Shown piece after piece: positions 12,001-22,390 of a stretch of 64,000 nt of DNA (position 1 is the stretch's first letter; each line of letters opens with the position of its first letter). The notes beneath the pieces are model-generated. The model did not search any database. It had not been told where the DNA came from and saw only the letters and a program-made list of their open reading frames with translations. Origin of the DNA: Phoronis australis (Eukaryota; Phoronida; Phoronidae); NCBI GenBank assembly GCA_002633005.1, contig NMRA01000234.1:183535-247534 (forward strand). The letters are read 5' to 3'. The position numbers were made by a program, and so were the translations under genes.

Positions 12001-14173
12001 ACATTGCAGATCGGTTACTATGAAAAAGTTGGAAACCAGATAAACTTCGAAAAATTTGTAGCCAGCGACATTTATGCTTACGATAAGAATGACGATAAGG
12101 TTAAAATGCCAGTGTCGATATGCAACATCGTGTGTTACGCCTGCCACTATATTTTCCCTGTACCTACTACCGTTGCGCCAAAGACGACTCCACCAACAAC
12201 GACTCTTTCGACAAGTCCTGCGGCAACGAAAGCGCCAGTGCAGCGACAAGTGAGTGGTATTCGCGTTTACTTGAAGAGCGACGGAAGCAACGAGGTGGAC
12301 ACTGAAATTTGGGCAATAGTGATCTTGATCCTCGCAGGCTTGGGCATTGTTGTTGCCATTTTCTTTGAATTCTACATTTTTTCAAAACTGTTGGGAACAC
12401 CACTGGCGCAATTCCGAACCTTGTGGCTTGGTCAAGTTCTTTTATTAGGCATCATCCTTTGTTACCTTGTGTGTATTGCTTTCGCTTTTGAACCCACTGA
12501 AGCCATTTGTGGAATCACTCGCTTCGGAACTGGTGTCTCTTATGCTCTTTGTTTCTCTGTGCTTGTCGTCAAAGGTATCATAATTCTAAGTTCAAAAACC
12601 GAAGGATATCTTAGAGGTGTATATCAACTCCTTCTACTCTTTTTCGCCTGGTTGGTTCAAATTGTCATTGATGCCGAGTGGCTTATTCTAGATCCACCTT
12701 CAGCTAGTTTTAATGCGTCACGTGGTATTTACACGTGCAGTCACACTTTTGAGGGTCATCTTATATCCTTGGTCTACGTGATGTTCTTAATTCTCGTCGG
12801 TACTTTGATAGCCGCGCGGACACACGGTATCATAACCAACCACCGTGAAGGAATATTTATTGGCATCGCTGCTGGATTTAGTATTCCCTTGTGGTTGGCA
12901 TGGACGCTCACAGGTTCTCTGCACTGGAACGAGAACTTTGAGGATCCTGTTATTGCCTATGGTCTGTTCCTGAATGCTACGCTGATCCTCTTTGCCCTCT
13001 TTTTGCCCAAAGTCCGACAACTGAACACATTGGGTGTAGAGGGCATCTATCTCGAAGATGACGTCCCCGACGACGTCTACGGTGGTAACGTGGTAATGGC
13101 CCCGTCACTGTACAAAGGGAAGCAGGAATCCATCTACGTCAATGGAGGAGCCCCTGGAGTCTACCAAGAGTTGCCTCCTGGGCTGTATTCCAATGATCCC
13201 AGTGAGTAGTGCAGACTTATTCTGTTCGTAAAAGTTTTGAGTAACTGTTATTTATACGCCCACAAAGCAACTACTGGCCAGAGGTAGCCTATCTACTTTA
13301 AGTTTATATAAATAGTTGTTAGTAGACAAAATTTAATGAACTAGATCCTACTCAATGCCTAACCGGCGCAGTGATTACTTACTTACTAATACGTTACTCA
13401 AAAATTCTCCACGTTTATTTTATTTTGTTATCAAGAAAATATCCCTGACCCTTCATTTCTTGTGGGGGTTGAATCAACGTACGCAGGATTATAATAGACA
13501 AAATGTGCCTATTTTAAAAATATCTTTCAACAAATGAGTCTATGTTTTAACTTGCAAAAACGAACGAAAGAGTTCCTTTGTTTTGATGAAATATTGATAC
13601 GCAACTTGACCATTTTGTATTAATTAGTTTTCAATCTCTGTGTAGCGAGAGATCTAATGTGCCGTTCATACTGGGTAATCGTCCATGACTTTTAGATGAA
13701 GGTTTTATAAATGTAATATAGAACATTTGGTATAATGAGGATTTCGTGTTCATTTCCATTCTTTTTACGAGCACCTAGCGCTTCGCTATTTATGTCATTT
13801 ATCCGTATTATTAGAAGGTGGAAGTAATAATTTTCTCATTTAACCATGACAGACGCTCGGTTATTAAGAATATCTTATTCGACTAATTGACGTAACCAGT
13901 CAGGGAGGACGCCACCTATATTGTCTCGTAATTTGTCTCCGTTGCATTTCAGAATCTCTTTATTTGAAACACCCCGGGAGTGTGAGAAGTGCCCCGCCGG
14001 TGCGTCCGCCAACTCGTGTGCTGACTGTAACTAACGATCTAACGGGTCGACCGTTGTCCGTTCATCGGAATACCGCCAAGGCTCAGTCGGAGATAGGATA
14101 CAGAGAGAGCGCACGTTTCGGCGACGGGAATAGCAGACATTCAAGTCGTATTGGCACCTTGAAAAGTAAATAA
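9029..14173 (+). CDS. Orphan class C GPCR with Venus flytrap domain but no cysteine-rich domain
   Basis: Four coding exons: 9029-9034, 10340-11803, 12010-13201 and 13953-14173, about 960 residues. Exon 1 holds only ATG AAG before GTGAGT; joined to exon 2 it gives MKLLVILVLLSSTVTV, a textbook signal peptide. The stop at 13207 is avoided because CCCA|GTGAGT at 13202 is a strong donor and exon 4 continues in phase. Residues about 45-470 form an ANF-receptor/Venus flytrap domain (VYIGGLF, LRTVPSDARQ, NIYGRTG, GAVTL). Residues 528-570 have only three Cys, then a Thr/Pro-rich linker, where metabotropic glutamate receptors carry nine. Seven membrane segments span about 590-823, with the probable Cys657-Cys733 disulfide and LPKV after TM7. 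The cytoplasmic tail is Tyr-rich (837, 847, 858, 866, 875, 883). Ligand unknown. Confidence 0.88.
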
Positions 14174-15475
14174 TGAACTTTTTGCATGTCAGTGAAATTA
14201 GTGACAATGTGGGCCATAGGGGCACATATTAGGCGGGGGGGGGAGTTATCCCCAGATTCGGGCAAAAATATGAGCACCTTGGAGAAAACAAAACAAGCGA
14301 TACTTGTAGCGCAGCCCCTGTGGAAAAACACAGAGGAAAGACATTATAGACCTTGTGGCATTCCGATGTCACGCTAGTTGTGAGATTAAACTGCATTGAA
14401 CTATATTGTCTAAATAATCGTGGAGTCAAAAGACACAGAATTTAAAAGAGTGAATTTATCTTCAAACAGTTCAACTCATTCCTTATAACATGGGCGGCGC
14501 AGCACTGAAAAAAGTGGGGCTATAGGCCCCCTGTGGTGCACCTCCCATAACCCATGGGCGGCACAGCCCTGAAAAAGTGGGGGCTATAGCCTCCCAGCCC
14601 ACTATGGTGCGCCGTCCATGTATAAGCCCTTATCAAATCATAATTTGTCAAAAGCTGTGTGAAAAATACAATAGTCAAGCCCAGCAAACAGCTTGTCCAA
14701 TGGCGATCAACAAGCCGTTAATAACTCGTGGTCCACGGAAACAGTTGATGTGTTGGTCATCTTTTTGATGGAATCTATCATTTTGTTAAGAACTTCGACG
14801 AGACCGAAAAATTGGTGGGACATTTCTTTGATTTCATCTTCAGGCTTAAGTGTGTTATGCTGACATGAATAATGAAACACTTCTGAATTCATACAAATTC
14901 TAAGTAGGTATGACACACTAGGATACATCCATATCCTACGTCTATTTAGATTTCAGTGATCGACCCTCAGATAACAAATTTGCACAAAAATTTAAAAATA
15001 CATATTTCAAAGTCAACCATTTACTTTTTCTAGACTTTCACTCCATATTCAAGTCACGTAATTATGCAGAATTTTATATGTTCATGTGATCGTTTGACTT
15101 TTTCACTCACATTTCAGAATCGGGATCTACGTCAGACCTCGGCGCGTTATAAAGAAGTGTAGAGGCTCAGTACGATGACACTATGACGACAATTATTCTT
15201 CTTCAGTCGCGTTGTTAAACGTTTGCAAATAATGTATCTACGTATCTATAGATACTAAGTGAAGGCTAGTTATAATTGTCATGTACAAAGCTAGTTTATA
15301 CTTTGTACTAATTGTGTGTTTAGTCTGAACAATGTCTCTTCTTTTAAATAATTGAACATTTGATATTATGCATTATCTTTTAGTAATTCAGCCTTGTGTA
15401 GAGTGTGTCTGCCTGCGACTTGTATAAATGCAGGCGTTTATCATGCAGTAACAGTTAGTGCCATTTTGCTAGAAC
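14174..15475. other. Gene-free, with a 64-bp tandem duplication at about 14486-14620
   Basis: ATGGGCGGC-GCAGC(A/C)CTGAAAAA occurs twice, 64 bases apart (about 14489 and 14553). ATTAAA at 14385-14390 is a weak candidate poly(A) signal for the GPCR. A short minus-strand frame at 14707-14928 has no recognisable homology and is not called. Confidence 0.55.
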
Positions 15476-15890
15476 TGCTGTGCGTGAGCTTGGAATCCTG
15501 CTTAATCTCAAGATTAAGCGAAAGTGAGTGTTGCATGAACTTGGAATACTTGAGGAAACTTGACAAGTTCACTCAAATAATCACGTTCACGTGGACAAAA
15601 ATTTGCACTGCTCTAAACCCACTTATATGTTATTAAAATAACTTAACATTCAACTAATCTATTGGCGATCTTATTCGCCAGACAAGAATTGTTTTAACCA
15701 ATCACAAATTCCTCCTATTCTTTGACACAAGTTACGGTAAAGGAGAAAGTGAGTGTTTATAAGGCCAATAATTACAAAAATTCGTTACATTGAACAAAAA
15801 CATTTCACCTGATTGCCCAAATATATGTTCAATTCCAAGTTCACGTATACGCGATCTTGAGATTAAGCAGGATTCCAAGTTCACACACAG
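15476..15890. mobile_element. About 413-bp element with palindromic ends, copy 1
   Basis: The left end (15478 on) CTGTGCGTGAGCTTGGAATC and the reverse complement of the right end (to 15890), CTGTGTGTGAACTTGGAATC, are inverted repeats that extend through CTGCTTAATCTCAAGAT. TAGAAC flanks both sides (15470-15475 and 15891-15896). A second copy in opposite orientation lies at about 63226-63645, sharing internal sequence such as GAATAAGATCGCCAATAG. No protein is encoded, so it is a non-autonomous element. Confidence 0.8.
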
Positions 15891-18780
15891 TAGAACCATG
15901 TTAAGGATGTAAGGCCAAGGAAAATATCACAGTTGGTTCTGGTCTTTGGTTTTTTAAAAGTTGATGCGGTTATGCAGTATTTTTACTTGCCCATGCAAAG
16001 AAAAAGTCGTCTGTTGCCAGCTTAAGTGTGTCGAACTCTTTTTACCCAGCGTCACCTGATGCCAATTGAAAAACCCATGAGGCTAAGGTTTCAAAAGGAA
16101 TCGGTCGCAGACCAAAGTAGAGATCGTACACGAAAGAATCTTTCTAAGGAAGCTAGTACTGTCTGATGTTTCGGTTGCTATATCTTGCGAGTTCTTGCTT
16201 TTGTCACGGGAAATTAGGTCCGTGATCGGGAACGCACGCCAAAATAAATTAGTGCTTTTTGGCCTGATGGTGATAATGTAAATACTGCACAATCTTTTAA
16301 GAAAATATTCCTCAACCAATGTCTATGTTATTGTCTGCTGGTGTTATTATTGACCAGCTTAGCTATGTTTATGCTGAATGTATACTAGTGTTGTTATGGC
16401 TTTTAAACCATGTAGTACTTAAAATTTCTTAATGTGATGTGTCATGTCAGAAAAAGGTGGTTTTTACACTTTTTGATTTACGAGAGGGGTATTATGCCTT
16501 TTGAAATCATTTTCATATTCTACGACACCGCTACTTTGCATTTGTAATTATTTTAATTTGCTGGAAAAAATTACAAATACGGCCCACCGTGTTTTGAGAA
16601 AATCATTATTTTTACAGCTTTTTGAATTTTTAATGCTGTGTCTGCATTCATAAGCTTCCGCCATGAAGCATTTTCAATTGTGTAAACTTGTATGTAATCA
16701 AAATACTACACTATACGATGAGCACCCTTACCTGCAGTGTGGCACGAACAGGACAATTGACGCACGTGCTATCACTTTGAAATTCAATTTCAAAAATTTC
16801 GTCGGGCTTTGGTCAAAACCAAACTCATCAGTTGAAAGCTCCAGGGTTCCTCAACGACTCAGCGTTTTATATGTTTTAATTTCAAAATAGTTTTAGCCTG
16901 GAAAAGGGAAGACGCTCAAATAAAAACAGTGAATTTGAAGCCTGTCTTTCTTCTGTTACTGAGAAGACTCTTAATTATTTCAATTGGAAGTACTAATAAA
17001 AGCAATGTCAAAAACTGCTTCAATGGCAATATACAATTGTACATTTTGAAAATTGATGGATGATTTGGGAAAGAACTTCATTTTGCGTACTTACGACCTT
17101 GGATATCAGGTCCCGGTCACGTTCGAAATTTAATAAATATTAGAAAACCAAAGTTGTTCAATTTACAGCAATAGATCGGAAAACATGTGTCGAACAAATT
17201 TCATACTTTCATTTTCAATACTTTTATTATTTTTTGGTTAAATTCCATGGTGTTTACCAAGTCCAACAAAAGGCAATATGTCGTGCGTGAACTCAGGATC
17301 TCGGCATGAACTTGGAATTCCAAGCTCAAGCACGTGATCTTGAGACCAAGCAAGCATTGGCAGCATTTGGTTTGTAAAGTAAGAAAATGATCGCCGTGCA
17401 AGAACATGAACTTCAATGCGAGTTTCTTTGCTGTACGTACTTTTTATAATATTTTTGCAAAATATGTTATTCTGGACTTCCCAGTTAATGGACAACCAGT
17501 GTTATATAGTTATCTGACTACTTAACTTAATGTGCCGTGTGGTCTTGGTGCAAAACACAGGCACCTTTATCAGCGGCTGATCAGGACCTTTTTATTAAAA
17601 TGCAGCAGAAAAAAGAAAGGTTCGTCCGCAGCAAAACAATGATATCAATAAAATGACCAAATTTCAAGGAAATGAATTTCACGGTGAAATCTCAAGAATA
17701 CTGATACAAAATTACTGTCATTTCGTTTTCGTTTAATGCAACTTCATTTATTGACGTTTTCAAAATCAAAAGTGATATTTTTTATATTAACCAATTAAGC
17801 CAAGGTTGAGCATTTAAAAAACAATTCCTAAAAGCCTGTGAAGAACAGAGTATACAGCATTGTATCTAAAAGTTTCACATGAATCCCACAAAATCGTTTT
17901 TATTATGATGTTCTCAAGTTTTCAAGAGTTAGTCATTTTTCCTGGGTCCTACATAACCTTGAAGACTGATTAATCGTCTCAGTAATGCCCAACTCGACAG
18001 AAGTCAGTATTAACAATAAGTTAAAATGAGAGTATTAAAATACATAAAGTACTAGATATCAATTACATATCAATCAAATAATTATTATTTCGTCTGTAAG
18101 GCTCACGGTACTGGTGCACCATACTTCTCCAACTAATTTTGGCTTTTAGGGGACAAATAATGTACCTGTAGCCTTCGATTTTCGTGTTGTGAATCTTGTA
18201 ATGTCTCTAGATGTTCTTGACATTGATATTTCTTGGATCGGGTTTTGGCCCCTAACAGGCAGGCTCTTCTTCCTCAAGGAAAGTGTCGTGTCAAGTATTC
18301 TGTGTAGAATTTTTCTAGTAATCCTCTTGATTTCGATTACGTTGCTCGAGTATATGGTCTGCGGTTGAATGACCAACTTGTTCTTCCACGGCGCGCCAGT
18401 TGACGTAACACATTTTACTATCGGGATTTCCCGTAGATAAGCCCACATGGGCGTGTATTCAGAAAATGAAAAATTTCAGGCGTTTCAATGACACTAAATA
18501 AACGTCCACAAGTTTATTCAGAAGGGGGGGGGGGGGTAACGGAAATGAGATAGTGATTACCAATGAAATTTGTCGTGTTGACTTTACAAATCGCTGCAGC
18601 CTGGAAGTCTAGCAGACATTCGCTGAAGAGTCACGGCCGGCAACTATCAGTGATATGCGCTTTCTCTGAGCACTAAGATCTATGCCGTCGTTTATGAAAG
18701 ATTTACTTGTCATGAGAGCGTCGACTGCACACGCGAAGGTGGCGGTTCGTCAATATCTGCGCTGAGGCTAATTTCACTGT
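15891..18780. other. Gene-free, with a partial palindromic-end relic near 17280-17365
   Basis: Around 17283-17365, GTGCGTGAACTC, GAACTTGGAATTCCAAG and GATCTTGAGACCAAGCA are scrambled pieces of the ends of the 413-bp element. A poly-G run lies at about 18525-18537. Short frames here, such as the minus-strand one at 18146-18448, show no known family and are not called genes. Confidence 0.5.
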
Positions 18781-18794
18781 ACCGACTTGAAACG

Positions 18795-18907
18795 AACCTT
18801 TATTTACTTACTTACGTACTTACTTACTTACTAACTTACCTACTTACTTACTAACTTACCTACTTACTTACTTTCTTATTTACGAACTTAGTTACTTGTA
18901 CTTACCT
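18795..18907. repeat. TTAC/TTACCTAC microsatellite interrupted by an insertion
   Basis: Long run of ACTT and TTACCTAC variants, resuming as TTACCTACCTATAG at 19934 after the element at 18908-19933. Confidence 0.9.
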
Positions 18908-19933
18908 CAGTGGCGGATCTAGGATATCACAAGGGGGGGGCCCAACATTTTGTCCGGCTGGAAGCATTTGCGCAAACTGAACCACGATTGTAGATGCGCA
19001 TAGCACCGAATGGGGGGAGGACGGGAGGGGGGTTTGCCCCCCTCCCGCCCAGGAAATTTTTCTGTTTTTACCTCTAAAAAATCAAGCATTTTCCTCGATT
19101 CCTGAAGTATTATCCAAGAAAAAAGGATATAAAAAAAACACGGAGAACGTGTCAAACAGGAAAAAAAAGCAAGTAGCGAAGACTCGTACTCACGACCTAA
19201 CGGGTTGAGCGCGCGCACGTTACCACTACACCACCACGATTCAACTACAACTGATATACTAAAAGACTTACTTGTTTATGGGCCACAGCGTTTGCGCGCG
19301 AAACCTACTTCTTTTTGTAATGCTTATTACACGTTTTATATTTTGTGCCATCAATTCTTAACAAATTTGTCGTATTTGAAATAGTCTTCAAATGCCCAAA
19401 AGACCAAATCCATTTTTCGTGTTGGCAATAATGACGGGATTGCTTTGGAAACCGTCTTAAGATAAGGTTTGACAAAGAGAGTATTGCGAGTTTCTGAGTG
19501 ATTCACTAAGGCTTCGATTAAAATTCACATCTTACCAGCAGCTTCTGTTTTTTCATCGTCACTCAGGTTCCACTTTCTTTAAAAAATGAAGTAAATTTTC
19601 TTCATTGCACAGTGGAGCAGACGACGGAAACGGAGTCGTAGTGCACAGCGCCGCTGCCGGTCGCCTAGGATATCGCCGGAGATTCTATACTTAGCCATAG
19701 TTCCGTTACGAATGCGCCGTGTTCCGAATTTGACACTTGAAATTGGATTTGAGCCCCCCCCTCCAACACTAAAACTCAGTGCACACATTTAAATCTTTTT
19801 TCATCCGTATAATTTTAATTACCGGGGTTAATTAATAAACTCACCATTTCCCTACGCTCTTACTGTTTTATTTTTTTGCGGCAGCCAAGGGGGGGGGGGC
19901 GGGCCCCCTGGTCCCCCCCTAAATCCGCCTATG
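18908..19933. mobile_element. About 1.03-kb DNA-transposon-like element in a microsatellite
   Basis: The left end CAGTGGCGGATCTAG and the reverse complement of the right end, CATAGGCGGATTTAG, form inverted termini. TTACCT precedes the left end (18902-18907) and follows the right end (19934-19939), but it is also the flanking microsatellite unit, so it is weak as a target duplication. Inside are an 11-bp GC hairpin (CGGGAGGGGGG, loop TTTG) at about 19021-19047 and a tRNA-like segment. There is no transposase frame. The superfamily is uncertain. Confidence 0.7.
19175..19240 (-). other. tRNA-like segment (possible SINE or Pol III promoter relic)
   Basis: Read on the minus strand, TGGTGTAGTGGTAACG fits an A-box, and GTACGAGTCTT about 35 bases on is close to a B-box (GGTTCGANTCC). 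A clean cloverleaf cannot be drawn by eye: the acceptor stem is unclear and the B-box is off consensus, so this is not called a tRNA gene. A tRNA-derived SINE head captured in the surrounding element is the likeliest reading. Confidence 0.4.
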
Positions 19934-21909
19934 TTACCTACCTATAGTCTTACTCAAAATGAGTCCCTTTTTCTCGCCGATAATGCCACTCTGAAGAGCC
20001 AAGACACTGAGTGGAAGATGGTATTGGTGTTAGGTTTGAGATTCTTTTCCGCGCGTAGAACAGAGATCCGACGGAATCCGTCTCAGTGGCGGATCTCCGT
20101 CTTCAGTAAGAGGAGAGGGGAGATTCGCGCGAATCCGAGGCTCGTAGCCTCGAACGGGACGGGGAGGTCGGGAGGGGGAAATCTTATGGTTTGAACACTT
20201 GAAACCCGAAGTTGTAACACCAAATAAACGCCCACGGTCCGACATGGCTGAGAAATTCCCAGCTGTCATGCTCGTCGTGGGTAGGAAGACTGTCACTGGT
20301 CAGTTGTTGAGTTCGGAATCAACTAGGCTCCTTCTGCGGGACTGAAACGGATATAAAGGAGACCTATTGAACACCGCACGAGTTCTGCAAGACTTGCTGA
20401 GAAAGTATACAGCCTACCTGTATAATATCTGGTACTGTAGGCCTACTGTTCGCGAATGCAGTCACCCCGTGTCAATGTTAGTGCCTCCTTCTGGAGTTCA
20501 TTCATATAGGCATAACGTACTACATCCGCACAATTCGTAACTGAACGCCGGGTACCCCGTTTTTTTAGTAAAAGGTCCAAATTCTCAAAAATTCGAACCC
20601 CTATTTTTAGGCTGGGTGCGCGCATGTGCTAGGTTGTTCCTTGAAACGGATTAGCGACCAAACGACAGCGCCTGCCACAACAGCCAAACAAATCTTTGGA
20701 AAACGAGTTGTTCGTTTTTTCCAAATAAACGCATTAAATGTACACTGTATGTTTATTGCGCAAGACAACTTTATTATACACCAGTTAAATTACAAACGGG
20801 TGGAGTGTAATATCACAACAAGGCATGACGGATGAGGTAAATTGCACGCCGATTCACCTGAATATCACTGAGTCTGCGACACGTTAGAGTAATTATCTAA
20901 AAAATCAGCTATAGAGTCTTTGCTGTTTTCGCGGTGGATCCATCTTAAGTGCTTGGCCACTTCAGAAGTGTCGACGTAAGCGCGCGAGTTGTCGATGAGT
21001 CACGAAAAATCGAAATGCGTTGACTTTCGTGATTACAGCACATCACAACGGAACGAAAGTTAGTTTTTTTCACTGAGTGTGGTGAACCCCTTCAGTTTTT
21101 TCAAGGTGGTTTACTTGGGGCTTACCCGCGCTGGCGGTGCTGTTTTCGTTTTGCTGGCGACGTTTTCTTTAGTTAATTGTTATTTTTTATCTTGCCCCAA
21201 GGGGGGATTAAACCCCTGAACCCCCCGTGGATCCACCACTACACCGCACAAAGCCGAGGCCCCCTAGTGTGCCAGGCTTACTAAATGTTCCAAAATACGT
21301 TAATTTGGGTGCCTGAAGAAAATGATAGTTTCCAATAAAAACGTAAAATGTTATTTCGTCATCGGAAGTGCCAAATATGGTATACTGAGAAAGTAAAACG
21401 ACACTCCTAATTTTTAAACAGGGCAATGAAGTACCAATTTTATCAACTCACTGCTAGTCAACAATAGATGGCGTCGGTTCAGTCACACGATAACTGCTTC
21501 TCACAAATTACAGTAGATGACGCTGCTGATTATATCATAAATGGTACAAAACTGTGTTTTACCTACTGCTAAATATGTTACAATACACAAATAATCATAC
21601 AAATTTTATTTAAAATTATTATTTTTTAAATTTATTACTTTAAATGTTGTCAGTGTGTTCTTATTGACGATAATCGGAGTAATTTATATTAAAATCGTTA
21701 TGGAACAACTGTATAGTTATGCTGGGAGAAGTTATTGAGATTATGTATTTTAGCCTACTCGATAGGTTGACTTGTAATGCTGTATTTTGCGGTTTCTTTG
21801 TTTTTTGTATGTTGATAGTTTTAGGAGATAGTGATCACTGTACAGTTTTGGCAGTGAAATATGACACCCGAGACAGCACTGCGGTAAGATTGAGTTGTTT
21901 GTGTGGCTA
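19934..21909. other. Gene-free, with further ends of the CAGTGGCGGAT family
   Basis: CAGTGGCGGATCTCCG lies at about 20086, and a reverse-orientation end (GGATCCACCACT) at about 21229-21240. They could bound another element of about 1.15 kb, but the flanks show no matching duplication. 21540-21720 is AT-rich. Confidence 0.4.
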
Positions 21910-21917
21910 AGTTTAGC

Positions 21918-22068
21918 CACAGGCGTCCTCAGCTTCTGGTAGTCTCTCCAAGACTCCAAGTCCAATCAAATACAATATATATACTACACTACAGTGACAG
22001 TCTACAGACTACAGTAGTATATGTATATATAGTGTACTGGGGAGGATCAGAAACTGAGGACGCCTGTG
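21918..22068. mobile_element. 151-bp hAT-type MITE with perfect 8-bp target duplication
   Basis: Begins CACAGGCGTCCTCAG and ends CTGAGGACGCCTGTG, exact inverted termini that continue imperfectly inward. AGTTTAGC occurs on both flanks, at 21910-21917 and 22069-22076. An 8-bp duplication with CA...TG termini is characteristic of the hAT superfamily. Confidence 0.9.
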
Positions 22069-22195
22069 AGTTTAGCCTGCCAGCTGCCGGAAGTATGAAG
22101 ACAGTCCTAAAAAATACAGCTCTACTTAGCCAGCCAGCTAGCTGTATGAAGACTGTCGTCAAAATACAGCTAGGTACCAGTGGCATTGCTACTAC

Positions 22196-22365
22196 CACAG
22201 GCGTCCTCAGCTTCTGATCGTCCCCAATACACTATATAAATTGAGTTTTGTGTTTGCTATGGATGGCTCAAGTGAAGCACCCATGGAATTTCTAGTCCGG
22301 AGTGTCATACCTTGTAGTATTACATATAGTGTATTGGGGATGATCAGAAGCTGAGGACGCCTGTG
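22196..22365. mobile_element. 170-bp second copy of the same MITE
   Basis: Inverted termini of about 41 bp with one mismatch, starting CACAGGCGTCCTCAGCTTCT. The flanks GCTACTAC (22188-22195) and GGTACCAC (22366-22373) agree at 6 of 8 positions, so this is probably an older insertion than the 151-bp copy. The terminal arms are better preserved than in that copy, but the interior is unrelated. The 110 bases between the copies hold a roughly 55-bp tandem duplication around TATGAAGAC. Confidence 0.85.
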
Positions 22366-22390
22366 GGTACCACTGTGTGTATTTCTTCCA

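Noticed and set aside
10340-14173. Metabotropic glutamate receptor (GRM) assignment
   Set aside because: The flytrap and 7TM fit class C, but the cysteine-rich domain is absent and distal-carboxylate ligand residues seem missing.
14707-14928. Minus-strand frame with a helical-looking peptide
   Set aside because: Short, isolated and without exon borders or homology that I can name.
18146-18448. 100-codon minus-strand frame
   Set aside because: No recognisable domain, no splice partners and a repeat-rich neighbourhood; chance opening is likely.
19175-19240. Functional tRNA gene
   Set aside because: A- and B-box-like pieces are present but the cloverleaf is not convincing and the segment lies inside a transposon-like unit.
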